The translations under genes were made by a program, and so were the position numbers. Below the pieces are notes generated by a model. The model was given only the letters and a program-made list of their open reading frames with translations, searched no databases and was not told where the DNA came from. This document shows, piece after piece, positions 1 to 10,099 of a stretch of 64,000 nt of DNA. Numbering within the stretch: the stretch's first letter is position 1; each line of letters opens with the position of its first letter. The DNA is from Chryseolinea lacunae (GTDB taxonomy: Bacteria > Bacteroidota > Bacteroidia > Cytophagales > Cyclobacteriaceae): assembly GCF_016735595.1 (NCBI RefSeq), contig NZ_JAERRB010000020.1:37923-101922 (forward strand). The letters run 5' to 3'.

Positions 1-3000
1 TTTCGTTTTGGATGTCGGCCACGCTGGCCCGTTCAACCGGCGAGGCGATGTAGCGGTAGAGGCTGTTGTTCACACCCTCTTGGCTCATGAAACGCTGCAC
101 GGTCACCGCGCCATTGATCTGTGCGCCGGCAGGTAAAATGGCGACCGCTGCATCCTGAGTGGGGTCATCGCCGGAAGAAATAAGCGTGAAGATGGCGGTG
201 TTGTTGCTGCCGTCTGCGTCAAAAAAAACATTGCTGCCCAGAGTCAACACGCCCCCAAGATGTTGATCGCTCTCCACCCGCACACCGGGGTTGGCTGTAT
301 TGGTTATGGTGATGTTGTGGAAGTCGGTCACGGCCGAACCACCCATGTTTTGGACACCCGTGCCGGAAAACACAACGGTGTTGCCATTGGCCGTGAACGT
401 ACCGCCATTGTTAATCCAATCGCCCGACAGCAAGAGATCGGAACCGTTTGAGCCTACCAGACTACCCGATGTCAGCACGAGATTGCCCGAAATGGTCAGC
501 GGATTTCCCGCGTTCAGCGTCAACACCAGGCCTGCATGGTTGAGGGTGAGATGATTCACCAAACCCGCACCGTCCACGTTTATTGTGTGTGGCCCCGTCA
601 GGGCAATGTCGTCCAGGGCAGTAGGCTCACCGTTAGGGTTCCAGTTGTTGGCATCACTCCAGTTAGTCGTCAGCGCCCCGCCATCCCAGGTTTTCAGGTT
701 GTTCACCAGCACAAGGAGCGCTGTGGTTGAATAGAGCGGACACCCCCCCAGGGCGGCTATGGTATAGGCAACTGTATAGCTACCCGCCAGGCTGGTGTTT
801 AGCGTAACCTCACCCGTAGTGGATTCAATAGACAGCCCGGGCGTGGACGAATAGCTTCCGCCGGGTGTTCCCGAGAACGTTACGGGCGCTGTGCCAACCG
901 CAACGGTGTAGGGAGAACCGGCATAGCCGATAGTAGCCACCGGCGCCGACGTCACCTCCAGCGTTGTCGTGATCGCTTGCGTCAAACAGCTGCCTGCAGC
1001 AGGTATGGTGTAGGTAACGGTATATTGTCCGGCCGCGCTGGTGCCCAACGCAATGTCGCCCGAGGTTCCGTCTATCGACAGCCCCGGAGCCGAACTATAC
1101 GTGCCACCCGTGGTGCCGGTAGCCGTCACGCTGGCCGTTCCGCCGCTGGAACAATACGGCGTCAGTGCATAGGCAATCGCAGTGCCCGCATGACAGATCT
1201 CGCCAATTGCAAAATCGCCCGACGCGGTTATTCCGTTGGCCTGTATGTTCGTGGGGTTGGGCAGCGATGCGTTAACCGCGGACCATGATGAACCATCGTA
1301 TTCCTGTATGCCGAATGCCGCGCTGTTGGCACCCGCATCCACATCTGTTGCCGCAAAATTAAAGGTCGCGTCGTATTGGGTAAACACGATACCGTTGTTG
1401 GTCAGCGTCCAGTAGCGGTTCACACTTTTGGAAGGATCAATGCCCGAAGCGTTCACCGCAGGATGTTCGCCCGCAGTGCTTGAGGCCACCAGGCTGCCCG
1501 CCGAGGTAACGCTGGCAAACGTTGTTGAAACCGGTGCATAAAGAATTGCATCACCCACCTCAAACGTCTGGGTAGGGGCACCTGTGGCCACATACTTTTG
1601 CAGGTTGCCCTGCACCCAACCGGTGGCCTGCGATGCCCCCACCACCGAACCGGTAGCGGGCTGAGTCAGCGTGTAGTGACCGGTCTGCAACCGGCCGGCA
1701 ATAAAATTCAGGACCCCGTTCACGGATACCGACGAAGACAAGGTGGCCACCCCTGCCGAGTTGTTGATGGTCACATCCTGAAAAGCCGAGACGCTGTAAA
1801 CATCCTGCAAGGCCGTGCCATGCAGAATAAAAACCGATGTGCCGCGATTCAACATGCCACGATTTGAAATATTTCCGCCAACGTCATACGTCAGGGCACC
1901 GGCATGAAACACCGTACCGCTGTTTACGGTAAAATTGTTGGCGATTGTCCAAGGGGAAGACGGTGTGATGCCGGCGGCATGCGTATTCGACACCAGCACA
2001 TCACGAAAAGAAACCGGTGTACCCGCAAGGGTTATCGCGCCGGAGCCGCCAAAATTTACCAGCCCCGCACTCGAGAAATTGCTGCCCATGTTCAGGGTGA
2101 CGGGCGAAGCCGGAATGAAATTTAAAACACCGAGGCTTGTGATGATGCCGTTGTTGGTTAATGAACCGTATATAGTTTGCGTAGTCACACCGGCATTAAA
2201 GGAGGCGCCGCTGCCCACGGTCAGCGCGTAGAGTATTGTCCAGTCCACACTCGGATTCACACCGCCCGTGTTGTTGATATTCAAAAATCCATACTGTGGC
2301 GTCGATGTTGAATTGAGTACCGGCGAAACCGAACCGTTAAAGTTCACGATCAGCGCAACGGTGCTCACCGCGTTGATCAGACTCAGGGTTTGCTGAACAT
2401 TGCCGGTAAACGTTGTGGTGCCCAGCGTATTCAAAATGCCATTGTTGATCAGGTCGCCGTTCAGGGTCGTAAAAATTCCGGCGCCCGAAACGATCGATCC
2501 GGTGCTGGTGATGTGGAGCACATCGTTGTAGGTAATGTCGGCCAGGTTAGAATAGCTGCCACTGATAATAACCTTGTTGAAGGTGGTGTTGCCCGAAATG
2601 GTTTTGCCCACGCCGCTTTGAAGCGTTGTGCCGGCTGAAGGAATATACGTTCCGTTGTTCACCCAGTTGCCGTTCAGGGTAAGGGTTTCTGCACCGCCGT
2701 CAAACGTCGCGCCGCTCTCAATGGTCAACGTGCCCTTCACGTTGATGGGCGACACCAATGTTTTCAGACCGCCATTCCTGAAAATAAGATTGCCAAACTC
2801 CAGTCCGAAAATAAACTGGGGATTAACGCCGTTCGCAATCACCGTGCTGGCCACGTCGAGCGTGCCGTTAGAAAAATTGAGCGGCGAGTTATTCGCGCCA
2901 ACAATAAACGTCGCCGGAGCCGCCAGCGTGATGGTACCTCCCTGCACCGTCCGGTTGCTGTCGAACGTTTTGATATCAAAGGTTCCCGACGCAACGGTCA

Positions 3001-6000
3001 GGTCGCCATGAATGGCAATGTTGCCGGTGAGCGTCGCCGTGGTGCCCACAGGTTTGTTAATGACGAGGTCATTAAACGTGCTCGACGAAATGGATTGTGC
3101 GCCGGCCCCGTCAAAAATTTCCTGGCCGCCATTGGCAACAAACGAGCCGTTGTTCAACCAGTCGCCGCCAACGGTCAACGTGTTGCTGTTGTCCAGAATT
3201 CCTCCCGGCGCTATCGTCACGTTTCCGGCAATGGTCGTGGCGGCATGGTTGTCCAGTTCACCTGCCGTCACCGTTACATTCCTCCCGATGGCAACAGCGC
3301 TATTGATCGTGGCCAGTCCCGCCGTCTTGTCAATCACCAGATCGTTATAGGCCACGTTGGCGATGTCCTGGTTGGCGTTTCCCACATAGGCCACAGTGCC
3401 TGTGCCTGCAGCGAACGTGCCGCTGGTACGCACAAAGTCGCCATGAAGATTCAAAACACCCGCATTGACAAAGGTTATGTTGGCCCCGCCCGATTCGGTC
3501 AGCACACCGTCAATGTTCACCGTGCCCAACCCGATGGTAAGGTCGATGGCCTGACCGTTCACACCGTCGCTCAGAATCAAATCGCCGTTCACCGTGAGGT
3601 CCTGGTTGTTCAGGTTGATGGTGTGCGTAACGCTCGCGTTCCAGTTTCCGGCAATGTTGCCCGAGGTGGTGAGCGACCCTCCACTGGCCACCGTGAGGAC
3701 TACCGCCTTGGCGCTTCCAAAGATTATGTTATTAGTGCTCGCCGCCGTGCTGATGGTGGGTTGGTTGGTAAACGATATGTTTCCCAACGCCACAATATCC
3801 AACGCCGACGGCGGTCTTGATGCAGAACCCTGCACAACCGTCCAGTTTGCCGCGGTGTTCCAGGCGTTGCTCACACTTCCGTTCCATTCCACAACATTGG
3901 CATTGTCAGAAAACGTCCAGCGGTTGGTGATGCTGGTCAACCCGCTTCTTTCAACATAATTGGCGGTGGTGCTGTTTCCCGATTTGCCCACAGCCACCCA
4001 CGCGCTGCCATTGTAGTGCCACAATCCCATAGAGGCTTCGTTGTTCCCATTCAGTTCGTCGTCATCATACGACAGGCGCAACGTGGCCGTGTAGGTTCCG
4101 GCCGGAACGGTGATGTCATACTCCTCATGGGCCGAACCGCCAAACGGGAAATCGGCCACTTCAGCGTCCGTCACAAAAACGGTGATGCTGGTAACGCCCG
4201 ATACCGCCGCAAAGGTGATGCTGTTCTCCGGATTTTTAAAGGCATAGGCAACACCGGTGGTAAACGCATGGGTTCGTTGAATGAACCCGTAAATGTCTCC
4301 GTTGCCCGTGCGGGTGGTGGTGATGGTTAACGTGTTCGAACCCGTTAGCAATGTTCCGTTTGTCATGTTCACGGTGGCAGCCGACACATTGCTGGCCAGC
4401 GTCAGCTCTGTGCTTGCCAAAGCATGGTTAACGGTCAGAATATTGAATGTGGTTGCGCCGATAATGCTGGACGTGGACGTGCCCAAAAATTGTACGGTGC
4501 CCGCACCGGCAACAAAGGTTCCGTTGTTCACCCAGTCGTTGTAAATAGAATGCGTAAACGCCCCTCCCAAAAACGTGGTGCCGGCACCGATGGTAAGCGT
4601 GTTAAATACGGAAAGGGCCGCCACGGCTGTCTTGCTGTTTCCTCCCGACAGCGTGAGGTTGTCATAGCTCAAGCCATTAACATTCTGTGGACCCGCACCA
4701 TTGAAATCCACCGTGTTCGGAGCCGACGACGCAACATCCATCACACCCGAGGTAACGGCGAGCACACGGGCAACCCCCAACACCGAATTGGCCGATAGCG
4801 TTAGCGTTGTGCCGTTCAGCGTCACGTCAAAAAGATTGGCCGTTCCGCTGAGGGTGGACGTGCCCGTAAAGACCGCCGTGCCCGCGGTGGCAGACAGCGT
4901 TCCGTTCACGGATAGGGCCGACGCAATAGAAAAATCAGACGTGGCCGTCACCGCGCCGGAAATGGAAAGCGTGCTGAAGGCCATCGTGCCTGCACCCGAT
5001 ATGGTTTTTGTGGCACCGCTCATCGTGATCGACCCGGCACTCGCCGTCAGGCTTCCGCTAACCAACAAGTTGCCATGGAGCGTTAGCGACGATGCCGTGG
5101 TCACCGTGCCGGCAATGCTCAGGTTCTCCAATGAAATTCCACCACCCCCAAGGGTGGCTCCCGCGCCCGTCATCTGCAACGTGGTGCCCGCCAGCGAAAC
5201 GGTTGAGCCCGAACCCGTTGTTGCCAGATTTCCGGAAAGACTTATCAGCGGCGACGACAAAACAATGCCTGAGCCGGTCACTGTTATGCTATGGAAATTC
5301 TGTAAACCCGATCCACTCACAGCAATGCCTGAGCCTGTGAACGTAACCGTGCCCGTGTCGCCGTTGAAGGTGCCTAGTGTTGTCCAATGACCACCCACCG
5401 AGAGCGAAAACGCACCGCCATTGCAGGTGGTGGATGCACCGATAGAAACATTGCCGCCGACAATCAGCGCAGAAGCGGCCGTCACCGTAACCGACGTTCC
5501 TGATCCGGTCGTGGTGCTAAGATTGCCCACGATGGTCAGGGGCGTCGCCGGAAATGTTTTCACAACGGCACCACCCGCGCTGCTAAGCAAGAGGTTCCCG
5601 TATAGCTGATTGGAAACGGTTTGATTTGTCCCCGCATATTCTACCGTGCTGGCTACCACCAGTGTGCTGGTGGCATAGTTGGCCGGATACGTATTTGTTC
5701 CCCCGATTCTCAACGTGGCATTGTTGGCCACACTAAGAATGCCCCCGGCAGTTGCGCGGTCCGCGGTGAACAACGCCAGGTCCAGCGTTCCTGACGACAC
5801 CGTGAGATCACCGGCAACACTCACGTTGCTCGCCAACGTGACCGTGTTCAAGGTGTTTGCCGCTACAACGTTGTTGAACGTGGTGGCAAATGAACCACCA
5901 ATGGTCTGGGCGCCCGTTCCATTAAAGGTTAGTGTAGAGCTTCCCGCAGCAAGACCGGTTGTCGAAGCGTTGTTTGTCCAGTTCCCCTTCACCACCATAT

Positions 6001-8371
6001 TGAAGTTGTTGGTGTTCAACGTGCCCGCCGCAAGGATCACGTTGTTATTCACCGTAATCGCGTTGGGCAACAGCAGGCCGCCCGGATTGCTGACTGTCAA
6101 ATTGTAGAAAGAGGTCAGTCCGGAAAAAATCTGTGGTCCTGAAGTGCCGTTGAAATTCACCGTGCCAGTGTTTGCCACAATGCCATTGTTGGTGAACGTG
6201 CCCGAAATGTTCAGGGTGCCTGTTGCACCAATGGTCAGCGTAACACCTGCATCAAGGGTAAGATTATTACTGGTCACGCTTGTGGTTATCGAAGGCATGC
6301 GCACAGCCGTGGCCCCGATCACCACGTTGGTTGTGGCCGTGGGCACAACCCCGGTGCACCAGTTGCCGGCGGTTGCCCAGTCTGTGCTGACGCTGCCGGT
6401 CCATTGCCCGCTTGCATTGATCACCACCGTGGCCGCATTCGACTCGTTTGTGGCCACAAATGGAAAGGGTGACACGTTGTTCAAACTGGTCAGACTTGCA
6501 TTGCGGTAAACATAATACGTTCCCGGAACATTAAAGGGCGAAGCAGCCGTCGACGGTGTGAACGTGGCCGACGTGGCGCCCGGCAAATTTGTGCGCGCGC
6601 CACCCGCAGTCGTGCTATAGCTCCATTGATAGGCCGGAGAAAATATCCCCGAAGGCAACGTTCCAAACGTGTTGCCACTAATCGCCGAAGCCGCATTGCC
6701 AACACAAACACTTTGCACCAGGTTGGTGGAAAGCGTATTGGAAAATACCGATGTCAGGTTTTGAAACATCGCCTGATTGCTGCCGTTGCTTTCAAAATAT
6801 TCATACAACAAGGCACTGGCGCCGTTCAGGTTTAGGAGAACCGAGGGCCGGTTTGCAAAAGACTGATAAGTAAAACTGTTGAAAACCAACGTGCCGTCAA
6901 CCGTCAACCGGTTGCCATCGTCCGATCCCAGGTCAACCACATACAGCCCTCTTTTTGTAGAGGTCATTCTATACTTGACGGAAAATGACTCCGTATAGAT
7001 CGATCGCGTGGTGGCGCCGGAGGTTACATCGAAACAGGTAAGCGCACCACCAAAGGATTCATTAAAGTTCTCCGTTTCCGTGTAGTGCCCAACGTAGCTG
7101 CCAAAGCTTATGCCATCATAAACATGCCCGACCCACGAACCTAAAGCCGTCGCATTCTGATCGTCTGTTGAATTCGCGTACGAATTGACCGTGACAGAAA
7201 TGGACGACACACAACCCGAAGTGCCCAAAACATTCAGCGTATAAGTAGCCGCCGCAAGCCCGGCAAAAACAGGAGACGACTGATAGCCGCCGCCGTTGAG
7301 ACTATACGTATAAGGCGGCGCCCCGCCGGTCGCTGCCGCCGTGATCGTTCCTGTGCTACCACCTACACACGTCTCGGTTGCTGTTGCCGTCACGCTTGGC
7401 GACCCGGTGCAAAACGTGGTCTGGTTGCCGCTGATCGCACTGCTCAGAGCACCCTCTGTAACGGCTTGCACTTTCCAGTAATACGTGGTGTTGGCTGTTA
7501 ACCCGGATTGTGTGGACGACACTGCATTGGCTGCCGTCTGCGCATTAAAGGTATACGTTACGCCGTCGGTGGAACGATAGATCACAAAGCCCGTTTCGTT
7601 CGAAGACAAATCGACCCAGTTCAAGGTCATGCCCGTACTGCTGATGGACGAAAATGTTAAGGTCGACGGCGCCGCAGGCACGGGCGCAGCAAAGCCATAC
7701 GTTTTTCCCGTCGACGGCTTGCTGGTAACGCTTGACGCCGCAGTAGAACTCACGGACGATCCGGCATTGTTCACCGACAAAAAATTGCCCGAGCCCGTAG
7801 CAGTCGCGGCAATGCCGATCGACGCCGAGGGCGCATTCGCTGTGCCCGATTCGGGCCGGTATATAAATTCAATTTTCCCGCTGTTTTCATACAGACGCGT
7901 TTGAAACGAAATGGTATTGCCACTGGCGCCCGTGGTCCACTTTACATTCAGACACTGAAGCGTAAAAATCCGGCTCCCCGCAGACCCGGTGGTCACATAA
8001 GAAACTTTTGTGGCGGGCGACAATTCAAGGTTGTCCCACAGCGGCGCAAGCACAGGCCTTGGCGCATCACCACCGCTAAGATTGTCGGTCGGCGTTGCCG
8101 TGGAGATGTTCGCGCCCAGCGTGAGCCATCCGTTGGTGCTGGCCGAAAGGGTGGTGTAGCGTGTCCCCATATACCAGAAATCAAAGCCGATGGGGATGCC
8201 GTTAAAGTAACCTTCATCAGCCGTACCAATACCGCCAGGGCTTACGCCTCCCGATATCGAAGAGAAACTTCCATTGCTGGAGGTGAAGGTATAGCTGGTG
8301 ATGGACTGCGAAAGGCTTATGCTGACAACGCTCATCAGCAAAGCCACCGAACATACTAATTTCCGTAACAT
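1..8371 (-). CDS. Giant secreted beta-repeat adhesin-like protein (partial, 3' end outside window)
   Basis: Open for 2790 codons from ATG at 8371 to the left edge without a stop. It starts with a signal peptide (MLRKLVCSVALLMSVVSISLSQS). Approximate layout: a first beta domain (25-225), a fibronectin type III-like domain (231-315), a SprB-like repeat (321-391, one TCVGGSTGTI-type unit), a PA14/lectin-like domain (395-540), an Ig-like domain (553-635), then two long runs of short beta units (about 660-1400 and 1500-2250) built on variants of 'L-x-V-x-G-N-W-x-N-N-G-T-F-x-A-G-x-G-T-V-x-F-x-G', two Ig-like repeats (2404-2557) and one more beta-unit block. The last visible segment (RYIASPV) resembles the pre-C-terminal region of proteins exported by the type IX system, so a sorting domain is expected just outside (inference). 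Low-complexity composition (Gly, Thr, Ser, Asn, Val) gives long spurious frames on the other strand. Likely role: cell-surface adhesion or biofilm; ligand unknown. Confidence 0.85.
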   Translation of the reverse strand, partial: MLRKLVCSVALLMSVVSISLSQSITSYTFTSSNGSFSSISGGVSPGGIGTADEGYFNGIPIGFDFWYMGTRYTTLSASTNGWLTLGANISTATPTDNLSGGDAPRPVLAPLWDNLELSPATKVSYVTTGSAGSRIFTLQCLNVKWTTGASGNTISFQTRLYENSGKIEFIYRPESGTANAPSASIGIAATATGSGNFLSVNNAGSSVSSTAASSVTSKPSTGKTYGFAAPVPAAPSTLTFSSISSTGMTLNWVDLSSNETGFVIYRSTDGVTYTFNAQTAANAVSSTQSGLTANTTYYWKVQAVTEGALSSAISGNQTTFCTGSPSVTATATETCVGGSTGTITAAATGGAPPYTYSLNGGGYQSSPVFAGLAAATYTLNVLGTSGCVSSISVTVNSYANSTDDQNATALGSWVGHVYDGISFGSYVGHYTETENFNESFGGALTCFDVTSGATTRSIYTESFSVKYRMTSTKRGLYVVDLGSDDGNRLTVDGTLVFNSFTYQSFANRPSVLLNLNGASALLYEYFESNGSNQAMFQNLTSVFSNTLSTNLVQSVCVGNAASAISGNTFGTLPSGIFSPAYQWSYSTTAGGARTNLPGATSATFTPSTAASPFNVPGTYYVYRNASLTSLNNVSPFPFVATNESNAATVVINASGQWTGSVSTDWATAGNWCTGVVPTATTNVVIGATAVRMPSITTSVTSNNLTLDAGVTLTIGATGTLNISGTFTNNGIVANTGTVNFNGTSGPQIFSGLTSFYNLTVSNPGGLLLPNAITVNNNVILAAGTLNTNNFNMVVKGNWTNNASTTGLAAGSSTLTFNGTGAQTIGGSFATTFNNVVAANTLNTVTLASNVSVAGDLTVSSGTLDLALFTADRATAGGILSVANNATLRIGGTNTYPANYATSTLVVASTVEYAGTNQTVSNQLYGNLLLSSAGGAVVKTFPATPLTIVGNLSTTTGSGTSVTVTAASALIVGGNVSIGASTTCNGGAFSLSVGGHWTTLGTFNGDTGTVTFTGSGIAVSGSGLQNFHSITVTGSGIVLSSPLISLSGNLATTGSGSTVSLAGTTLQMTGAGATLGGGGISLENLSIAGTVTTASSLTLHGNLLVSGSLTASAGSITMSGATKTISGAGTMAFSTLSISGAVTATSDFSIASALSVNGTLSATAGTAVFTGTSTLSGTANLFDVTLNGTTLTLSANSVLGVARVLAVTSGVMDVASSAPNTVDFNGAGPQNVNGLSYDNLTLSGGNSKTAVAALSVFNTLTIGAGTTFLGGAFTHSIYNDWVNNGTFVAGAGTVQFLGTSTSSIIGATTFNILTVNHALASTELTLASNVSAATVNMTNGTLLTGSNTLTITTTRTGNGDIYGFIQRTHAFTTGVAYAFKNPENSITFAAVSGVTSITVFVTDAEVADFPFGGSAHEEYDITVPAGTYTATLRLSYDDDELNGNNEASMGLWHYNGSAWVAVGKSGNSTTANYVERSGLTSITNRWTFSDNANVVEWNGSVSNAWNTAANWTVVQGSASRPPSALDIVALGNISFTNQPTISTAASTNNIIFGSAKAVVLTVASGGSLTTSGNIAGNWNASVTHTINLNNQDLTVNGDLILSDGVNGQAIDLTIGLGTVNIDGVLTESGGANITFVNAGVLNLHGDFVRTSGTFAAGTGTVAYVGNANQDIANVAYNDLVIDKTAGLATINSAVAIGRNVTVTAGELDNHAATTIAGNVTIAPGGILDNSNTLTVGGDWLNNGSFVANGGQEIFDGAGAQSISSSTFNDLVINKPVGTTATLTGNIAIHGDLTVASGTFDIKTFDSNRTVQGGTITLAAPATFIVGANNSPLNFSNGTLDVASTVIANGVNPQFIFGLEFGNLIFRNGGLKTLVSPINVKGTLTIESGATFDGGAETLTLNGNWVNNGTYIPSAGTTLQSGVGKTISGNTTFNKVIISGSYSNLADITYNDVLHITSTGSIVSGAGIFTTLNGDLINNGILNTLGTTTFTGNVQQTLSLINAVSTVALIVNFNGSVSPVLNSTSTPQYGFLNINNTGGVNPSVDWTILYALTVGSGASFNAGVTTQTIYGSLTNNGIITSLGVLNFIPASPVTLNMGSNFSSAGLVNFGGSGAITLAGTPVSFRDVLVSNTHAAGITPSSPWTIANNFTVNSGTVFHAGALTYDVGGNISNRGMLNRGTSVFILHGTALQDVYSVSAFQDVTINNSAGVATLSSSVSVNGVLNFIAGRLQTGHYTLTQPATGSVVGASQATGWVQGNLQKYVATGAPTQTFEVGDAILYAPVSTTFASVTSAGSLVASSTAGEHPAVNASGIDPSKSVNRYWTLTNNGIVFTQYDATFNFAATDVDAGANSAAFGIQEYDGSSWSAVNASLPNPTNIQANGITASGDFAIGEICHAGTAIAYALTPYCSSGGTASVTATGTTGGTYSSAPGLSIDGTSGDIALGTSAAGQYTVTYTIPAAGSCLTQAITTTLEVTSAPVATIGYAGSPYTVAVGTAPVTFSGTPGGSYSSTPGLSIESTTGEVTLNTSLAGSYTVAYTIAALGGCPLYSTTALLVLVNNLKTWDGGALTTNWSDANNWNPNGEPTALDDIALTGPHTINVDGAGLVNHLTLNHAGLVLTLNAGNPLTISGNLVLTSGSLVGSNGSDLLLSGDWINNGGTFTANGNTVVFSGTGVQNMGGSAVTDFHNITITNTANPGVRVESDQHLGGVLTLGSNVFFDADGSNNTAIFTLISSGDDPTQDAAVAILPAGAQINGAVTVQRFMSQEGVNNSLYRYIASPVERASVADIQNE

Positions 8372-8559
8372 GACTCTTAAATTTTTAGCACACAATAACT
8401 CCACAAACAATCAATAGCATTTGTAACTGTACCGTGAAATTGTAGAACACCAAAAACATGATGGCAACAACTGCTAACTTTTCTCGTGTCTTTGACGGTC
8501 TTTAACTTCGTAGGAGGTCGATACTTCTCTCAGGTGAGAATATTCATCTTGAAAAATTT

Positions 8560-8578
8560 CAATTCCAGAATGGAATTG
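8560..8578. promoter_or_regulatory. Short palindrome in adhesin leader
   Basis: CAATTCCA and TGGAATTG flank GAA as a perfect 8-bp inverted repeat. It lies about 25 bases downstream of the proposed -7 box of the adhesin gene, so it could be an operator or a leader hairpin. No family assignment is possible from sequence alone. Confidence 0.3.
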
Positions 8579-8601
8579 CTGTAATGAACTTGCTTGCGAG
8601 T

Positions 8602-8633
8602 TAAAGGTAGAAATTAAATTCGTGATTTGTCAA
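8602..8633 (-). promoter_or_regulatory. Candidate Bacteroidota-type promoter for the adhesin gene
   Basis: On the minus strand TTG (8633-8631) is followed after 21 bases by TACCTTTA (8609-8602), close to the Bacteroidota consensus TTTG/TTG-N19-23-TAnnTTTG. The implied leader is about 225 bases, which is long but not unusual for surface-protein genes in this phylum. Confidence 0.4.
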
Positions 8634-9257
8634 CACAAATCAATCAATTTGTTCCATCGCCTAACAAATAAAGCGAAGCACTATAACTGATAGCTCTGGG
8701 ACCTTCAATGGCCCTATATCCGCGAATATATTTTTTTCAGGCACGAGTGCCAAAACTGTGCTACAAAGCCAACTTTCATTTCCCAGCAATGAATCTCAAA
8801 CCAACATCACCCTCGTCGCCAGTCATTGACCACGTTATTTGCCTCGACTCTATAGTTAATCTTATACCAACTGCGTTCATCTGATTTCAACCACAATTAA
8901 GTCAAGTAATGATAGCAACGCATATCCCAAATGCCTACCTTACATGAATAGAGCCCATCTATACTTGTTCGTTCGTGTGTTATGCTGTGTGCCTTTGAAT
9001 AACTAATATGCCTATTTCACAAGTGCTCTATAATTGTAATTTCTCAACCAGCCCAACCGCATCTTGTAACGACGCGCTCCATTCAGAAATTCCAAATTAG
9101 AAAGCCTTCCACCAGACGTAATCAGGGTGACGCACACCGGAAATAACATATGGTTATTCAGCCCCCAACTTCGCGGCAAGAAATTGTCGAGATGCCGTTG
9201 TTGGAGATAACGTATTGCCTTAACTTAAAAAACAAACCCATAAACACCCTTAACGTT

Positions 9258-9449
9258 ATGAGAAAATTCAGCATAAGTTTATGCGTGCTGTTAACCCTGT
9301 CGGGCTCGTCATTCGCACAACCCGGAAATCCACAAACCACGCCGGCGCCAGTTCCCCTGCTGGGACTTGATATCCTTTTAGTGGCGGGTGGACTGATAGG
9401 CGTCACACGCCTTTTGCCAAGACGGTCGCGTCGAAAAAAAATCCAGTGA
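9258..9449 (+). CDS. Small secreted protein with PID-CTERM-like C-terminal anchor
   Basis: 63 residues from ATG 9258; in-frame codons extend upstream to 9150 but the signal peptide MRKFSISLCVLLTLSGSSFAQ sets the start. After cleavage only about 42 residues remain: a Pro/Thr-rich linker (PGNPQTTPAPVP), a hydrophobic stretch LLGLDILLVAGGLIGVTRLL and a basic tail RRSRRKK. This order (short motif, one membrane span, Arg/Lys cluster) is that of exosortase/archaeosortase-type sorting signals, and the Pro-x-x-Leu-Asp-Ile-Leu-Leu-x-Ala-Gly-Gly pattern recalls the Bacteroidota PID-CTERM family (recognition from memory). No exosortase gene is in the window. It stands alone, facing the stressosome operon. 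Confidence 0.6.
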   Translation: MRKFSISLCVLLTLSGSSFAQPGNPQTTPAPVPLLGLDILLVAGGLIGVTRLLPRRSRRKKIQ

Positions 9450-9686
9450 TCGAAAAAAAATATATGTTGCCGAGTCGGTAAATGGCCGGAGTTTTTTTTC
9501 CGCTGGAGCAACTATAGTGTTCTGCTGCCAGAAAATTGAGCGCGCGTTGTTTACGCAATATTTTTCTGAATTGCTCCTGCGTAATCAGGTCGTCAAGCCG
9601 TATGCACGAGTTGCCAAATGATGCGTGAATTGAACCGGAAGGATTTTGAAAAGCCGCAGATCGCTTTCGCTCTTCCGAGAGACTCA

Positions 9687-10094
9687 CTAAAAATTCTTCA
9701 CCAACGATCGCAAATACTGAACTGTTTTCATGCCGCTCTCATAATCCGACGGTTTCACCACATAGTCCAGGGCGCCAAAACTCAGACACTTACTTTTTTC
9801 ATTGTCGTTTTCCGAAGTCGAATAAATAATGACGGGGATTTCTTTATAGCGAAGCGACCGCTTCAATTCAAGCAACGTTTGTGTCCCGTTCAGAATAGGC
9901 ATATTCAAATCCAGCACAATAATCTCCGGCAGCTCGTTGTCTGCCAATCCTTCCAGCAGTTCTAATGCCGTCTTGCCGTCGCTTGCGAATTGGAGGTAGT
10001 GTTTCAGACCAAGATCCGAAAAGTAATCTTCCAGTATCACATGGTCCTCCACGTCGTCGTCAACAATCAATATCGGGGCAGTTTTCCTCATCAT
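9687..10094 (-). CDS. Stand-alone response regulator receiver
   Basis: 135 residues consisting of a single CheY-like receiver of the Rcp1 type with no output domain. The acidic triad is D12-D14, the phospho-acceptor D62 sits in VLDLNMPILNG, a Thr/Ser follows in IIYSTS, and the conserved Lys is in VVKPSD. It is the last gene of the stressosome operon, five bases after the histidine kinase, so the kinase is its obvious partner. With no DNA-binding or enzymatic domain it must act by protein contact or as a phosphate relay. It is the only visible candidate for an output of the module. Confidence 0.9.
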   Translation of the reverse strand: MMRKTAPILIVDDDVEDHVILEDYFSDLGLKHYLQFASDGKTALELLEGLADNELPEIIVLDLNMPILNGTQTLLELKRSLRYKEIPVIIYSTSENDNEKSKCLSFGALDYVVKPSDYESGMKTVQYLRSLVKNF

Positions 10095-10099
10095 AAATC

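Larger units (their letters stand above)
8372..9257. other. 886-base intergenic region
   Basis: No gene is supported here. It holds a probable minus-strand promoter for the giant adhesin (8602-8633), an 8-bp-arm palindrome CAATTCCA-GAA-TGGAATTG at 8560-8578 lying in the predicted leader of that transcript, and at 8951 a lone half of the AGCCCATCT sequence that forms terminator hairpins elsewhere in the window. The rest is A+T-richer than its flanks and shows stop codons in all frames. Confidence 0.6.

Noticed and set aside
1620..3900. Impression of a CRISPR-like or tandem-repeat array
   Set aside because: The similarity is at protein level (beta units of 20-30 residues) with no constant repeat length or identical DNA repeats.
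260..8359. Many plus-strand open frames of 60-270 codons in the first 8.4 kb
   Set aside because: They are antisense shadows of the giant adhesin frame; their translations are Arg/His/Val-rich and lack domains, while the minus frame is continuous with signal peptide and recognisable domains.
9403..9687. Minus-strand frame of 94 codons starting with GTG that overlaps the receiver stop by one base
   Set aside because: Position would suit a last operon gene, but it runs into the end of the small secreted protein gene, ends in low-complexity Phe-rich sequence and shows no family features.
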